The notes beneath the pieces were generated by a model, which did not search any database, was not told the DNA's origin, and saw only the letters and a list, made by a program, of their open reading frames with translations. This document shows, in pieces, positions 1-10,902 of a DNA stretch of 51,480 nucleotides. A program made the translations under genes and the position numbers. Numbering within the stretch: the first letter of the stretch is position 1; every line of letters begins with the position of its first letter. The stretch comes from Tubiluchus corallicola (lineage: Eukaryota; Priapulida; Priapulimorpha; Priapulimorphida; Tubiluchidae), in assembly GCA_030141605.1 (NCBI GenBank), contig JAQGDQ010001259.1, positions 1 to 51,480 on the forward strand, given 5' to 3'.

Positions 1-1005
1 TGCTTAAACTAATTCAAACATCTGCAGCTTTCTTAACGTTCACGCAAAAATATTACAAAATTAGCTCTCTGTTTCTTGTAAAAACTTATTATACTTTTCA
101 CGAAGATTGACAGTGTGCTACTTTTCTTCAGGACAAATGACGTCATTGGAAGAAGAATGAGCGTTGAAAATGGGAGCGCCCAAGCATGAAATTATCACAG
201 CTTTAAAGTGATTTTACTAATTATACGAGATGCTTATTGCAGTTTTATTACTAAATCCTACTAACATTTTTTGTGAACATTGAAATAAGTAAGAAGCTGA
301 ACAACAGTTTGATTTTAAAGTCCACGTTGAGAAGTACGGATTCGGCAATAAAAGTGAAGTTCGTCCACAATGAGTCATTCACTGATGTAGAGTTTTCTGC
401 AGGCGATGGTAATTCTCCTTCTACCATACCAACATCAACGGTGCAAATGTGTATGAATATATGCAATACTCATTCACTGAAACCTGCAAATCAAGGGCAA
501 GTTATGCCAATAATCACTGCAAAACCAAAAACCATAAAGACTTGAAAGTGGAAATTTTAAAAAGGAAAAAAGATGTAGAGCTATGTATGAAACTGCTATT
601 ACTACATATAAGCAAGCAAAGCCTGAATTTCCTACTCTCTGGGTGATCATGATATCCTTGACAATCAAATTTAAAGAAAAGGGAAGTCTTCTGGGAAATT
701 AAACTTATTTCAATGTTCACAAAAAATGTTAGAAGGATTCAGTAACAAAACTGCAATAAGCACCTCATGTAATAAGCAAAATCACTTTAAGGTCGCGATT
801 GTTTCCCGTTTGAATGCCCATTTTTTTCAATGACGTTATTTGTCCTGAAGAAAAGTAGCGCAATGTCAATTTTGCTCAAAAGTATAATAAGTATTTACAA
901 AACAATTAGATAGCTAATTTCGTCACATTTTCGCTTGAACCTTAGCTAAGCTGCAGAAGTTTGAATTAGTTTAATCAGTGCACACTTACGGAGAGCCACG
1001 ACGTC
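1..1005. mobile_element. Family A element with about 290-bp terminal inverted repeats
   Basis: Bases 1-290 recur in reverse complement at about 702-1005. Shared blocks include TTAAACTAATTCAAAC, the ACAAATGACGTCATT-type core, and an inner edge ATTGAAATAAGT. About 410 bp lie between the arms and contain no convincing protein; the short open frames there have no recognisable domain. Single-arm relatives lie at 8010-8430 and 20610-21025. This looks like a non-autonomous foldback or MITE-type DNA element. Its left end is cut by the window edge, so target duplications cannot be checked. Confidence 0.75.
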
Positions 1006-1042
1006 TGCCTGTTACTGCACACTAAGATAAATTTATACATAA

Positions 1043-1043
1043 A

Positions 1044-1075
<32 letters not shown>

Positions 1076-1320
1076 AATAATAATAACAGCAATAACAACA
1101 ACAACAACAACAATAACAACAACAATAACAACAACAGCAACAATAATAACAACAACAACAACAATTACAACAACAATGCCAACAACAGCACCAGCACCAG
1201 CAGCAACAGCAACAGCAGCACCAACATCAACAACAACAATAACAACAACAATAGCAACAACAACAACAACAACAATAACAATAACAATAACAATAACAAC
1301 AACGACAATAATAATATTGA
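1043..1320. repeat. Imperfect trinucleotide tract (ATG, then AAC/AAT/AGC)
   Basis: An ATG run of ten units is followed by interrupted AAC, AAT and AGC triplets up to about 1320. The right-arm copy is 6 bp shorter, a microsatellite length difference. Open frames across it are low-complexity by-products. Confidence 0.95.
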
Positions 1321-2114
1321 TTTTAATAAAGGATGCATTTACTAAAGACCCGGGAGTCTAAAAACACCTATGTAATACAGCACTGTACTTTAGAGAACGT
1401 TATTATCATTAATCATTGCTGCCTGCGGAGCGTTGATAAATTACCTGTGCTGACAAAGTTTACACTGTGAAAACCAGTTTCTCAGAACCAGGAAAGCCCG
1501 AAAAATTCACTAATGACGTAGTTACTTCTTTAATGCTATGTATAGGGCCTACGTCTTAGGATAGGAAAGATCGGTAATTAACTTATTATTAAAATGATAT
1601 CGTTTTGAACAAATTATATAGATTATTTTATATTTAGTGTGGACAATAGATGTCACTACTAACTGACTCAGAAAATAACTTATCTATTCCAGAAATTTAC
1701 ATATCAAAATTTTGAGAATACATTAGTATAAAAGCTTATAATAAATGTAGTTAGTATCATGTGATAAAATAATATAGCTCCACGCTGTGAGACAATATTA
1801 TCACGTAAAACAGTTAAAATAAATCGCTTGTATGGTGACTTTTTGATAAAAAATGTTTAGTTAAAGCAAAACCGGGCCCCATCTTAGACTGCGGGTCAAA
1901 ACAATCTACTCAAAATCTACTCAACTTTAAAATATTGAAAGGAACATACTATTTTTTTCGAAAATGACTTAGATGTAAGAATTATTACCACACAAACACA
2001 ATTTCATGTTCGCGCCACTAGTTCCTCGCTGTTACATGCATTTCGCCATTCGCTAATTAGACGAGCGCTAGCGTCCGCATTTTGGAAATGACATTGCATA
2101 AAAAAACAGGCGCT
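1321..2114. other. No gene or recognisable element
   Basis: AT-rich sequence with no long open frame, no tandem repeat and no partner elsewhere in the arm that I could find. If Hox3 is intact it is intron sequence, since exon 1 at 4604-5021 reads toward base 1. Confidence 0.6.
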
Positions 2115-2495
2115 GTACCTATCAGTTCATATGTGTTAGTTTGTCACGAACTACACACGTTCGACAGCTCATGCGTGAGCACAGTGGTAAATTTGAAATT
2201 TGAATATTTATCTTAAAACTGCCTAGTTTTATTACAACACAGTGAACATCTTTCAGTAGCACTGTACTTCAATTTTCTCTTTTGCAAACTCGTACAACAC
2301 GCTCGTGGAATATTTTTGCTGTTCAAAATTAGTGTTAGTTTGTGATGTCATCAATAGTTGGGCTCGCCTGTCGTTAATTAAAATCTTAATCTATTATTTA
2401 ATTATCAGAAACGCTTTTGAAGTATTAATTGTGCTAAAATGTATACTTTCTATTGGGCTTGCAGCTGGGATAGTATATGAAAAATCGTAAATCTT
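2115..2495 (+). repeat. Family B dispersed repeat, single copy
   Basis: Matches 10540-10902 in direct orientation over about 380 bp, with shared blocks such as ACACGTTCGACAGCTCATGC, TGTGATGTCATCAATAGTT and TATATGAAAAATC. The 10312-10902 copy is an inverted pair, so this is one half of that element. Non-coding. Confidence 0.8.
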
Positions 2496-2778
2496 CCACC
2501 TTTAAATCATACACAGGTTTTGTTTTCAAAAGAAACCCAATTAAAAAATAACTACTTTACAGTTTTAAATATTAAATTAAAAAGAAGATACATACAACGT
2601 TTCAACAGAACATTACGTTCCATTTTACTACTTTCAGTTTACTATCTAGTAGTAATTGTCCAATAATTAGACCTATTAGAATAAATTTTTGTGTGGCTGT
2701 ATTTTTTTTACCAAAAACGACGGAATCTATGATCGCAACATTGTTTAAAGTTTATGCTGCTAAATACCCCCAACACGG

Positions 2779-3016
2779 TGTTTTAATGATTTAATTTGAT
2801 TATTTTCAACAAGAGGTGAGGTACATACTGTATACGAATCCATAAAAAGTATCTTCGTGCAGCTATTTAAAAAATATATAGGCTATATCGGCTCTCACCA
2901 GAGTTTATGCATAGTTTGCAATCATAACCTTTTCAAATGATTGCGTGAAGATACTTTTTATGGATTCGTATACAGTATGTATTCTTTTTGAAAAAAATCA
3001 AACTAAATCATTTAAA
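2779..3016. mobile_element. Small hairpin (MITE-like) element
   Basis: A perfect 34-bp inverted repeat lies at 2823-2856 and 2947-2980, beginning ACATACTGTATACG. It is flanked by a weaker outer match, TGATTTAATTTGA on the left against TCAAACTAAATCA on the right, so the arms reach about 70 bp. The centre is about 90 bp and non-coding. It abuts an AT dinucleotide tract. The 2496-2778 stretch before it is plain AT-rich sequence. Confidence 0.7.

Positions 3017-3021
<5 letters not shown>

Positions 3022-3073
<52 letters not shown>
3022..3073. repeat. AT dinucleotide microsatellite
   Basis: About 25 uninterrupted AT units, directly after the hairpin element and before the pentamer element. Confidence 0.95.
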
Positions 3074-3080
<7 letters not shown>

Positions 3081-3104
3081 TAATATCAATAAATAAAACA
3101 AAAA

Positions 3105-4325
3105 AAAATAAAAAAGATCAAACTACTCAGTTAATTTATTAGTTTTTTAAATGTACTTTCCTTATGTAAAATGTTATTGTATGATGACAATAAACCAATC
3201 ATTCTGGTTTATTGTCTTACTATGTTGTGTTGTATTATAGGTATTGTATTGTATCGTATTATGCATGTATTGTATAGCATTGCATTGTATTGTATTGTAT
3301 TGTATTGTATTGTATTGTATTGTATTGTATTGTATTGTATTGTATTGTATTGTATTGCATTGTATTGCATTGCATTGCATTGCATTGCATTGTATATATA
3401 TATATATTTGTATTGTATATGTATATCAAGAACATCGTTTAACTGGATTATGGATAGACTGTGTTTTTCTGTGTAGTTTACTTCAATTAAGTATATTAAG
3501 CCTAATTAAGTGATATGCAGCTAAGATAACGAAATATTTAGCTCTTTTCCTTTAATATCGATTTTTTATGTTTTCAAAGAACGTGTGTAATCGAATGTCT
3601 GCCTGACTAGTGACTTAGTGAAATCATATGATGTACTACAGCCAGGCAATGCCTGTTAAATTTTAATACATGAAATTAGCTCAAAAATTGATGCATTAAC
3701 TGATGATTATTACATTCGACTATTCGGTTTATTTATTTACAAATACAGTAAATAACGTATTGTTGTTATGTAAAATGCTATTGTCTGATGATGATAAACC
3801 CATCAATGCGCTTTATTTTCTTAGTATGTTGTGTTGTATTATATTTATTGCTTTGTATTCTATACACAATTCAAGCAATACAATGGAATGCAGTATGATA
3901 CGGTACGATACGATATGATACAATGCAATACAAGACAAGACAGAGAAGACAATACAATGCAATGCAATGCAATGCAATGCAATGCAATGCAATACAGTAC
4001 AGTACAGTACAGTACAATACAATACAATACAATACAATACAATACAATACAATACAATACAATACAATGCAATACAATGCAATACAATGCAATACAATGC
4101 AATACAATACAACACAATATATATATATATATATATATATATTGTGTTCTGTTGTATTGTATTGTATTATATACATATGTAATACAGTACAATACAATAC
4201 AATACAATACAACACAACATAGTAAGACAATAAACCAGAATGATTGGTTCATCATACAATAACACTTTACATAGAAAAATACCTTTAAAAACTAATAAAT
4301 AAACCGAGTAGTTTTTCTTTTTTAT
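3105..4325. mobile_element. Family C: TIR element filled with ATTGT pentanucleotide arrays
   Basis: The outer arms, about 3105-3250 and 4195-4325, are inverted copies: ACCAATCATTCTGGTTTATT on one side, its complement on the other, and each continues into a pentamer tract. A third, degraded copy of the arm motif lies at 3765-3845 in the orientation of the first. The tracts are TTGTA/TTGCA at 3240-3395, ACAAT/GCAAT at 3895-4115 and a short one at 4150-4215, with a (AT) run at 4118-4141. Open frames here are pentamer artefacts read in several frames. The right-arm copy differs in pentamer and AT number. Confidence 0.75.
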
Positions 4326-4601
4326 TTTATTTATTTATTTTAGTTTTAGTATATGTATATATATAATTATACTAAAGTAGTCAGAAAAAGATGATTTCAC
4401 TCAAGGATAGATGACACGGCTGCAACAGAAGCCAAAATTTAGTTTATTTTTGCATAAAAATTATGCATAAAATATTAGTATATATAAATATACATAACTA
4501 GGTATGGTTGTCTACAAAATATACTGATCACTCATCCTGTCAGATTTAACCTGACAAGAAGAGCTGAAAATCTACTATATCAAAGACTGTACTAATTACT
4601 C
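4326..4601 (-). other. Start of the Hox3 first intron
   Basis: Sequence just downstream of the Hox3 splice donor. No coding potential or repeat family was recognised. The intron runs at least to base 1 (over 4.6 kb on this side) without a homeobox. Confidence 0.7.
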
Positions 4602-4603
4602 AC
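4602..4603 (-). other. Hox3 exon 1 splice donor
   Basis: On the minus strand the exon ends ATCGCAG and the intron starts GTGAGTAAT, a near-consensus donor. Reading on gives a stop two codons later, so splicing is required. The break after Ala, one base into the next codon, matches the Hox3 family, where exon 1 ends in an AG-E type split. Confidence 0.88.
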
Positions 4604-5021
4604 CTGCGATATGAGTCAGATGCTGCCGCTGCTTCGCGTTCTGACGGGATTCCTTCATCCAGGGATACACCTCTTTACAGGGTTCCGGCGGAAATGGCGG
4701 ACTCTGCGGACCCGGAGAGGTGGCATAGTGGTAAGAGAGATTCGTGGCGGGCCGCATGCACGACGCGTAGTCCTGCGGCACCGTGGCTCCGGCAAAGTCG
4801 TGGACAGTGTCCATGTAGCACTGCGGCCATCGCGAGTGCGCGTCCAAGGAGGAGGGGGTCTGGTACTCGCTGTAGTTGATCTGCGACGGTTCGTAATAGC
4901 CGTTGATTGCACTGGAATTGTTGTTGTAACCCGCGTAAGAATCCGAAGGTTCTGCGTAGAATGCTTTCTGCATCTCCGTGCGGGTGCTGAAATTTATTGC
5001 TGTATGGCAAGGCTTTGACAT
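4604..5021 (-). CDS. Hox3: Hox3-type homeobox gene, first coding exon (left arm)
   Basis: Hox3 proteins are nuclear homeodomain transcription factors that specify anterior identity. This exon encodes 139 residues plus one base of the next codon. Residues 17-22 read MQKAFY, like the MQKA start of vertebrate HOX3 proteins. An SCMRP block lies near residue 87. The hexapeptide YPWMK (119-123), which contacts PBC/Exd partners, is followed by ESRQN, a Hox3 signature; Hox2 has EKK there. The middle is rich in Tyr, Ser, Pro and Asn, as usual for Hox N-termini. An in-frame TGA lies just upstream of the first Met, so translation starts at residue 1 or at Met17 (4971-4973). The exon is much more GC-rich than its surroundings. 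The homeobox exon is not in the window. The encoded protein is identical in the two arms. Confidence 0.88.
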
Positions 5022-5262
5022 TCTAATGGATCACATTTCTGCTGCGTACCACGTGATCTAGAGTAGCCAATAGGCGACGAGGGAACGAATGTCGAGCGAG
5101 ACCTGTAATAGAAAAGTGAACTTATATTTGCGGAAGTTTATCAAAATAGAGAACAATATCGTTAATATTAGGAATTATTGATAATATGCATTTGCTCGTA
5201 TTAATATTCTCTGAAAAATAGTAAGCGACGCGCATGCGCAATAAGTTCATGGGGGGGGGGGG
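5022..5262 (-). promoter_or_regulatory. Putative Hox3 promoter and 5' leader
   Basis: Within 240 bp upstream of the Hox3 ATG lie an inverted CCAAT box (AGCCAATAGG, about 5064-5073), an E-box CACGTG (5050-5055), a perfect palindrome GCGCATGCGC matching the NRF1 consensus (5230-5239), and a run of 12 G (5251-5262) followed by AGGTGGGG. A splice-acceptor-like sequence, TTTTCTATTACAG on the minus strand, ends at 5103. The stretch may therefore be a promoter, or an intron ending at a coding exon with a short leader. The motifs are seen; promoter activity is inferred. Confidence 0.5.
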
Positions 5263-5977
5263 AGGTGGGGTGAGGAACCATCGGGAATGAGGGGGTCTAG
5301 TCCGTGGGCCACCGAGTGAGTGGACTTTGGACAGAAACCCTAGAAACAACTTTACTTAGTGGTTGCAGGGGGGGGGGGAGGGGATGACCGGAATAGATTT
5401 TTGAGAATATATTTGAGATTTTTTCCAATATATTCTATCAAGTAATTCAATTGGATTTATTTCACACTTAAAATCGACATGAAAAATACGCATAAACATA
5501 TATATGCGTACACACACACACACACATATATATAAGAAATGAAGATTACACAAAACATAAAGCTATAATTACTGAAATGACAAAAAACACACATACAAGA
5601 GGACACGTTATTTATATAATTATATACAAAAGGCAATGTACACGAAATTAATTCAGTAAAAATAATTGTGTTTATTACAGTAAAGACGCATTGCAACAAC
5701 TCATTTTTTATGGAAAGATAAGAGGGAAACAGTTGCAACCTGAAAGCACACGTATTAAACCGATTAAAGTTATATAAATCAGCAAATGTAATTAGCTTTG
5801 TACAATTTATTGAAATAAAACATTAAGCGAAGTTTAAATTTAATAAAAACATTAAAAAAGTTTTACAAGTCTGATTCAGATCCACACAAATATCTGTAGG
5901 TTCTTCCTTGTCATGCCTACTTGTTTACAAAATTTTCTGGTAATCGAACACGTTGTTTTTGAAAAAAAGAAAAATTA
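5263..5977. other. Hox3 upstream region with G-tracts and CA repeat, no gene
   Basis: Contains an 11-G run at 5368-5378 (13 in the right arm), a short CA/TA repeat at about 5509-5533 and AT-rich sequence. Open frames are short and without recognisable domains. Confidence 0.6.
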
Positions 5978-5980
5978 GGC

Positions 5981-6024
<44 letters not shown>

Positions 6025-6037
6025 GGACAGACAGACA
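5978..6037. repeat. CAGA tetranucleotide microsatellite
   Basis: About 15 CAGA units with one CGGA interruption. Same length in both arms. Confidence 0.95.
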
Positions 6038-6967
6038 AATTACCCAAGATTCCTGGTAGTAAGTCATTATTAATCAAAATCGTTAATTCTCCAGTCGAAA
6101 TGAAAATTAAAATTTTAGCACAGAAACAAAAAGTTACGTTACTCGAAAGACGAAAAATGCAACACGCAGACATTATTATGTACTCTATTCTTACACATTA
6201 TTTTTGTAAAACCACTGCATCCTTCAACTACAAAATGAATACAACAACCGAAGCGCACGTATAGCATCAGTGCGTATAATCTACGCAGATGATGTAGTGG
6301 GTATTTATAATGGCAGCACAGATTCGGAAACTTGGAATAACACACACGCGCGTGTTACAAGAATATAGGCTCCAAACTAAAGAGTTCTCTCTCTTATGCA
6401 GTTTGACAGACAGCAGCAGACATGTAAAACAACACGGGTTTGATTGGCATGACGATACATGAAAATTAAAATTCAGCATTCAGCTGTCAGACGAGTGGAG
6501 AGAAGTATTTGGCTCCATATTGCGAGATGTCGAACCGGCGAAGTAGATGGGACATCCTATAATATGGCGTTCACATAGCTGATATGGTGTATGTGCCTGC
6601 TTGTAGTAGGCCTACATATCTGGGTACATATCAGAACACGTATAGTTGTGTAGGTCTCTACACATACAGTGCTCTAGGTTTTACGGTAAAAATTGTCTAA
6701 AACTGGGTCAACTGTGTTTTTTTGGATGTTGTGTCTGTAACGGGTTGTCTGGATCAGGGTTCGCCTGTCAATCCCGAGTTACAGCCGGACAAGTGTTGCC
6801 GTACTGCACACGTCGATATTGAGTTTTTGTTTGTTGAAATAGTCTGTCAGAGCTGCGCAAAGAGTTGACGTGTTTCTGAGTAAACATCATCTACGCGAAT
6901 ACGTAAAGAACAGCTTGTAGTTATTATAAAATCACATTATAAAATACGCGAAAGAGTCAGCTTATAG
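6038..6967. other. No gene recognised
   Basis: Mixed-composition sequence. Open frames of up to about 100 codons cross the CAGA tract or plain sequence and show no family motif. No tandem repeat. Confidence 0.55.
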
Positions 6968-7889
6968 GATTCAACATGTTTATTGAGCGACGATCGTTTT
7001 GGCTACTGAAGTCATTGTCAAACTATAAATGAAGCCAAAATAAGAGCAAATAATACATTATTCATACAGAGACACAAACAGAAACTACAAAACAACAGAT
7101 TAGAATTTAACTTATCAAAACAAGATGGGTTGTAACAGAAGAAATTGCAGAGAAGTGCAGAAAATTGTTTTTTATTTTAATAATGTTTACTGCCGTTGTT
7201 CTTCATTATGTCAGCTTGGACTAATTGTTTACCATGTTGTGTTTTATTCTAATAATGTTTACTGCTGTTGTTCTTCTTTATGTAAGCCGACTAATTGTTT
7301 ACCACGTTGTGTTTTGTTCTAATAATGTTTACTGTTGTTTTTCTTCTTTATGTAAGCCGACTAATTGTTTACCACGTCGTGTTTTGTTCTAATAATGTTT
7401 ACTGCTGTTGTTCTTCTTTATGTAAGCCAACTAATTGTTTACCACGTTGTGTTTTGTTCTAATAATGTTTACTGCCGTTGTTCTTCATTATGTAAGCTTG
7501 GACTAATTGTTTACCACGTTGTGTTTTGTTCTAATAATGTTTACTGCTGTTGTTCTTCTTTATGTAAGCTTGGACTAATTGTTCACCATGTTGTGTTTTT
7601 TTCTAATAACGTTTACTGCCGTTGTTCTTCATTATGTAAGCTTGAACTAATTGTTTACCATGTTTTGTTATTTTCTGGTTCTCACGTGTTAGTAAAATTT
7701 TCTCTGCAATTTCTTCCATTATAAACTCGTTTGTTTTTATAAGTTAATTTCTGATCTGTTGTTTTGTAGTTTCAGTTTGTGCCTTTGTATCATTAATGTA
7801 TTATTTATTCTTCTTCTTGGCTTCATTTATAGTTTGATAACGGTTACGGTAGCCGAAACGATCGTCGCTCAACAAACATGCTGACATGA
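6968..7889. mobile_element. Family D foldback element with internal minisatellite
   Basis: Terminal inverted repeats of about 180 bp lie at 6968-7150 and 7703-7889. Both start near ACATG(T)TTGAGCGACGATCGTTT and share TCAAACTATAAATGAAGCCAA and GAAATTGCAGAGAA. Between them is a tandem array of about seven units (7180-7660) spaced 70, 70, 70, 72, 72, 72 bp, keyed on CTAATTGTTTACCA. Inverted ends around a tandem core resemble foldback (Galileo-like) elements. Open frames through the array reflect a period near a multiple of three, not a protein family. Confidence 0.75.
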
Positions 7890-8009
7890 TAAAATATTTA
7901 GCTTACAGTTAAATGGAAGACTTTCACTTGATGTTTATCTTTGATTCTTTGTAGCAAATGGAACAAGGAATTTAAAAATGAACCATCTTAAAGAAAATCC
8001 CTTAGCACG

Positions 8010-8430
8010 TTGGGTTTATTTAAAGTACCGCTGTATAGAAATTTTGTGGCGCAGTGGTAGCAGGGCATTCACTTGAAAATTATGACGTAACTGGTGGACT
8101 TCGTGACTTTTCATAACTGACCGTAAGAGCGCGCTCCTTAAACTAATTCAAATTTCTGCAGTCTACGTAATGTTCATGCAGAAAAATCATAAGTCGGCTA
8201 TCTTATTTCTGGTAAAAACTTTTTATACCATTTGCATAAAGTCAAAGTGTGCTGTTTTTCTTCAGCCTATGACTGACGTCATCGGTGGAAAAATGGTTGT
8301 TCAAAATGGAAACGCCCAGCTGTGAAATGATCGACGCTTTAAAATGATTTTACTAATTACACGAAGCTCTTATCAAACTCTTACTATTATTAAACACTTC
8401 TAACATTTTTCGTGAATGTTGAAATAATTC
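8010..8430 (+). repeat. Family A dispersed repeat, single arm
   Basis: Parallels 1-290 and 20610-21025: TTAAACTAATTCAAA, TGACGTCATCGG, TTTTACTAATTACACGA, and an inner end TGTTGAAATAA. It extends further upstream than the edge copy, through GGCATTCACTTGAAAAT and ATGACGTAAC. Its first bases include GTGGCGCAGTGGTAGC, which resembles a tRNA A box, but no B box follows. Confidence 0.75.
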
Positions 8431-8539
8431 TAAATTTCAACAATGCATTGGCTTTTCTACTAATTATTATAGTGCTACCGTATTCTTATCTAGAAAAAGG
8501 TAAACTAATAGGTTCAGTAGCATATATATATATATATTT

Positions 8540-8826
8540 AAAAAATTAAAACAAACAAAAAATTCTTTTAACGCGAGTACGATATACGCATAAAATTGCT
8601 GTAAGGTAATATATTTTTAAGACGATTTTTTCCGAAACCTACTTCAGGTAGGTACCCCTTTTCTTGTCCTTTAGCTATCGCTACAAGATATGATAAGTTA
8701 TTCAATTAGATGTAACTTATGTGACCCAATGATGAAATTGAAATGCTTAGTCACCCACGGGAATTTCAGGCTTAATCGAAATTAAAATTTAAGGAAGACG
8801 TCTACAATTCTTCACACAATTTAAAT
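8540..8826 (-). repeat. Family F repeat, minus-strand partial copy
   Basis: Inverted relative to 13706-13990. Shared blocks include ACGCGAGTACGATATACGCA, CCTACTTCAGGTA, GTGACCCAATGATGAAATTG and the edge TACAATTCTTCACACAATTT. It ends exactly where the telomere-like array begins. A short AT run at 8522-8536 precedes it. Confidence 0.8.
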
Positions 8827-9106
8827 ACCCTAACCCTAACAATAACCCTAATCCTAACCCTAACCCACCCTAACCCTTACCCAAACCCAAATCCAAACCC
8901 AACACTAATTCTAATCTTAATCATAACCCTAATCCACCCTAACCCTTACCCAAACCCAAATCCAAACCCTAACACTAATTCTAATCTTAATCATAACTGT
9001 AACCCACCGTAACCCTTACCCAAACCCAAATCCAAACCCAACACTAATTCTAATCTTAATCATAACCCTAACCCACCCTAACGCTTACCCAAACCCAAAT
9101 CCCCGT
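8827..9106. repeat. Degenerate telomere-like (CCCTAA) array
   Basis: CCCTAACCCTAAC-type hexamers with variants (CCCAAA, TTACCC, CTAATTCTAAT) form a higher-order unit of roughly 60-65 bp repeated about four times. Interstitial, because unique sequence follows on both sides. Oriented opposite to the array at 13237-13706. Confidence 0.85.
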
Positions 9107-10311
9107 TTCTTGTCCTTCACACATTTACAATCGGAAATTTTTGTGCTCAATTAATAAAACTTGAAGCAGCCGAATAAAATGATTTCCGTAAGTTTGGCTA
9201 TCTAAAAATTTTCCATAAACATAAAACTATACTCTCCCAGCCGTAAAGCCAAAAAATCTGCATAATTTCCTCTAAAAATACTAAAACTTACTCAACAACT
9301 TATGGAAGTAATCTACAAAGACGATTCTAAGCCATCATACCTAAAGGTAGGCGTACACCAGCACTTCCCGCACGACACCGACTTGAAGCGACCAACTTCA
9401 ACTTATCAACGTCTTCTAATTGTCAATCACCAAAATTTTGTGTTCCACGAATTTTTGGAGTTCCATTTTTGGTTCACGTGAGAGATCCGAAGCGGAGCTG
9501 CAGAAAATTTATTGCACATTATCCGCGCGGGTGTCTTAAAACTTCTAGAGCGGCGAGGTGCGTTGACACTAAAGTGGTACGCGCAGTCGGTTGTAAATAC
9601 CTTTTATGAGACAAGAAGAATCTTCTGTCGGCAAGAGACAAACGCATAGGAGACAATGAGAGGACAAATAATCTGCATATGATCTACCGTTTATTGCACA
9701 ATACACCACCGTTCCAGAGCTGTCTCAGCCCACTGGACATGGTCATATGGGACAGTCTAGGCGCACGCAGGTAACACCTACCTGTAATCAACCACATCTC
9801 ACAGCTAACTCATTCTAATCGATTCTTCGTCTAGCTACATAAGTAAAACAATTGAGCGTCTCGGTTTAAAACACTGATTGTATTAGCTGCTGCCTGGGGC
9901 TTTGAAATAACATAACAGCTTTTACACAACAGTTAATTCCAGCACTAAGCAGTCCTGTTGAATTTGGCTGAGAAATGCCGTTACCTATGGGGTTTTACGA
10001 GAACCATGATTTATAAAAATGGAAATCAGATGTTATATGGTAATTAATTAAGAATCGATTAATTACTAGTGTAATTTAAATTATTTCACTTCTTATGATG
10101 GGTATTGATTAGGTATTGATTAGGTATTGATTAGGTAACTACAGTAAGGTAAAAGTGTCGACTGTCGAGAATAAATTCTATGTTTATACACTCAATTACT
10201 ATTACGTGCAGGTGTATGGTCTATGCATAGGTCTATGGTACAGTGCATTTTTCAGTAACTGTTTTAGGGGCTTCATAAGAAGAAAGCATTAAGAAAAATT
10301 TAAAGCAAAAT
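9107..10311. other. No gene recognised; three-unit 13-bp repeat
   Basis: Near 10102-10138 the unit TAGGTATTGATTA repeats three times. GC-richer sequence at 9345-9400 (GGCGTACACCAGC start) is reminiscent of a cut-and-paste transposon end, but no matching inverted end was found nearby, so it is not called. No coding potential seen. The arms differ by T/G near 9541. Confidence 0.5.
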
Positions 10312-10902
10312 GGGATGATTTTTCCTATCCTACCCTATTTTGAAGTACGGTAAAAAGTGTATATTTTAACACTTGTAATAGTGCTATTTAAAGCGTTTCT
10401 GATAATTAGGTAATGGGGCGGGTGAGCCCAACTAATGATGATATCACAAATGAACATAATTTTCAACAGCACAAACATTGTACGTCTGTGTTGACACGTG
10501 TTTGCGAAAGCGAAAGTTGAAGTACAGTGCTTTCAGCTCAGATGTGTTACTTTGTGACGTACTACACACGTTCGACAGCTCATGCGTGGGTACAGCGGTG
10601 AATTGGAAATTTGATTTTTTATCTTAAAACTTGCCTAGTTTTAGTACAACACACTGAATATCTTACAGTAGCTCTGAACTTCAATTTTCTCTTTCACAAA
10701 CACGTAAAACACGCTAGTAGAATATTTTTGCTGTTAAAAATTATGTTAGTTTGTGATGTCATCAATAGTTTCGGCTCGCCCGCCGTTAATTAAGTTTTTA
10801 ATCTATTATATAATTATCAGAAGCGCTTTTGCAGTGTTAACTGAGTTAAAATGTATACTTTTTATCTGACGTGAGAATGGGGTAGTATATGAAAAATCAT
10901 CC
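10312..10902. mobile_element. Family B element with about 210-bp terminal inverted repeats
   Basis: Left arm 10312-10520 and right arm about 10690-10902 are inverted copies. Ends read GGATGATTTTTC against GAAAAATCATCC, and both contain the AATTATCAGAAxCGCTTT and ACTTCAATTTTCTCTTT-type blocks. The half covering 10540-10902 also matches the lone copy at 2115-2495. About 170 bp separate the arms. A MITE-like non-autonomous element with no coding capacity. Confidence 0.75.

Noticed and set aside
3171-4262. Open frames of 68-148 codons with YCIVL or QYNTI repeats
   Set aside because: A pentamer repeat has no stop in most frames; there is no protein signal.
1-4600. Search for the Hox3 homeobox exon downstream of exon 1
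   Set aside because: No minus-strand frame shows homeodomain helix 3 (WFQNRR) or flanking motifs; it must lie outside the window.
7180-7660. CRISPR-like array
   Set aside because: The whole 70-72-bp unit repeats, so there are no unique spacers, and the context is animal DNA.
8827-9106. CCCTAA repeats as a chromosome end
   Set aside because: The hexamers are degenerate and unique sequence continues on both sides.
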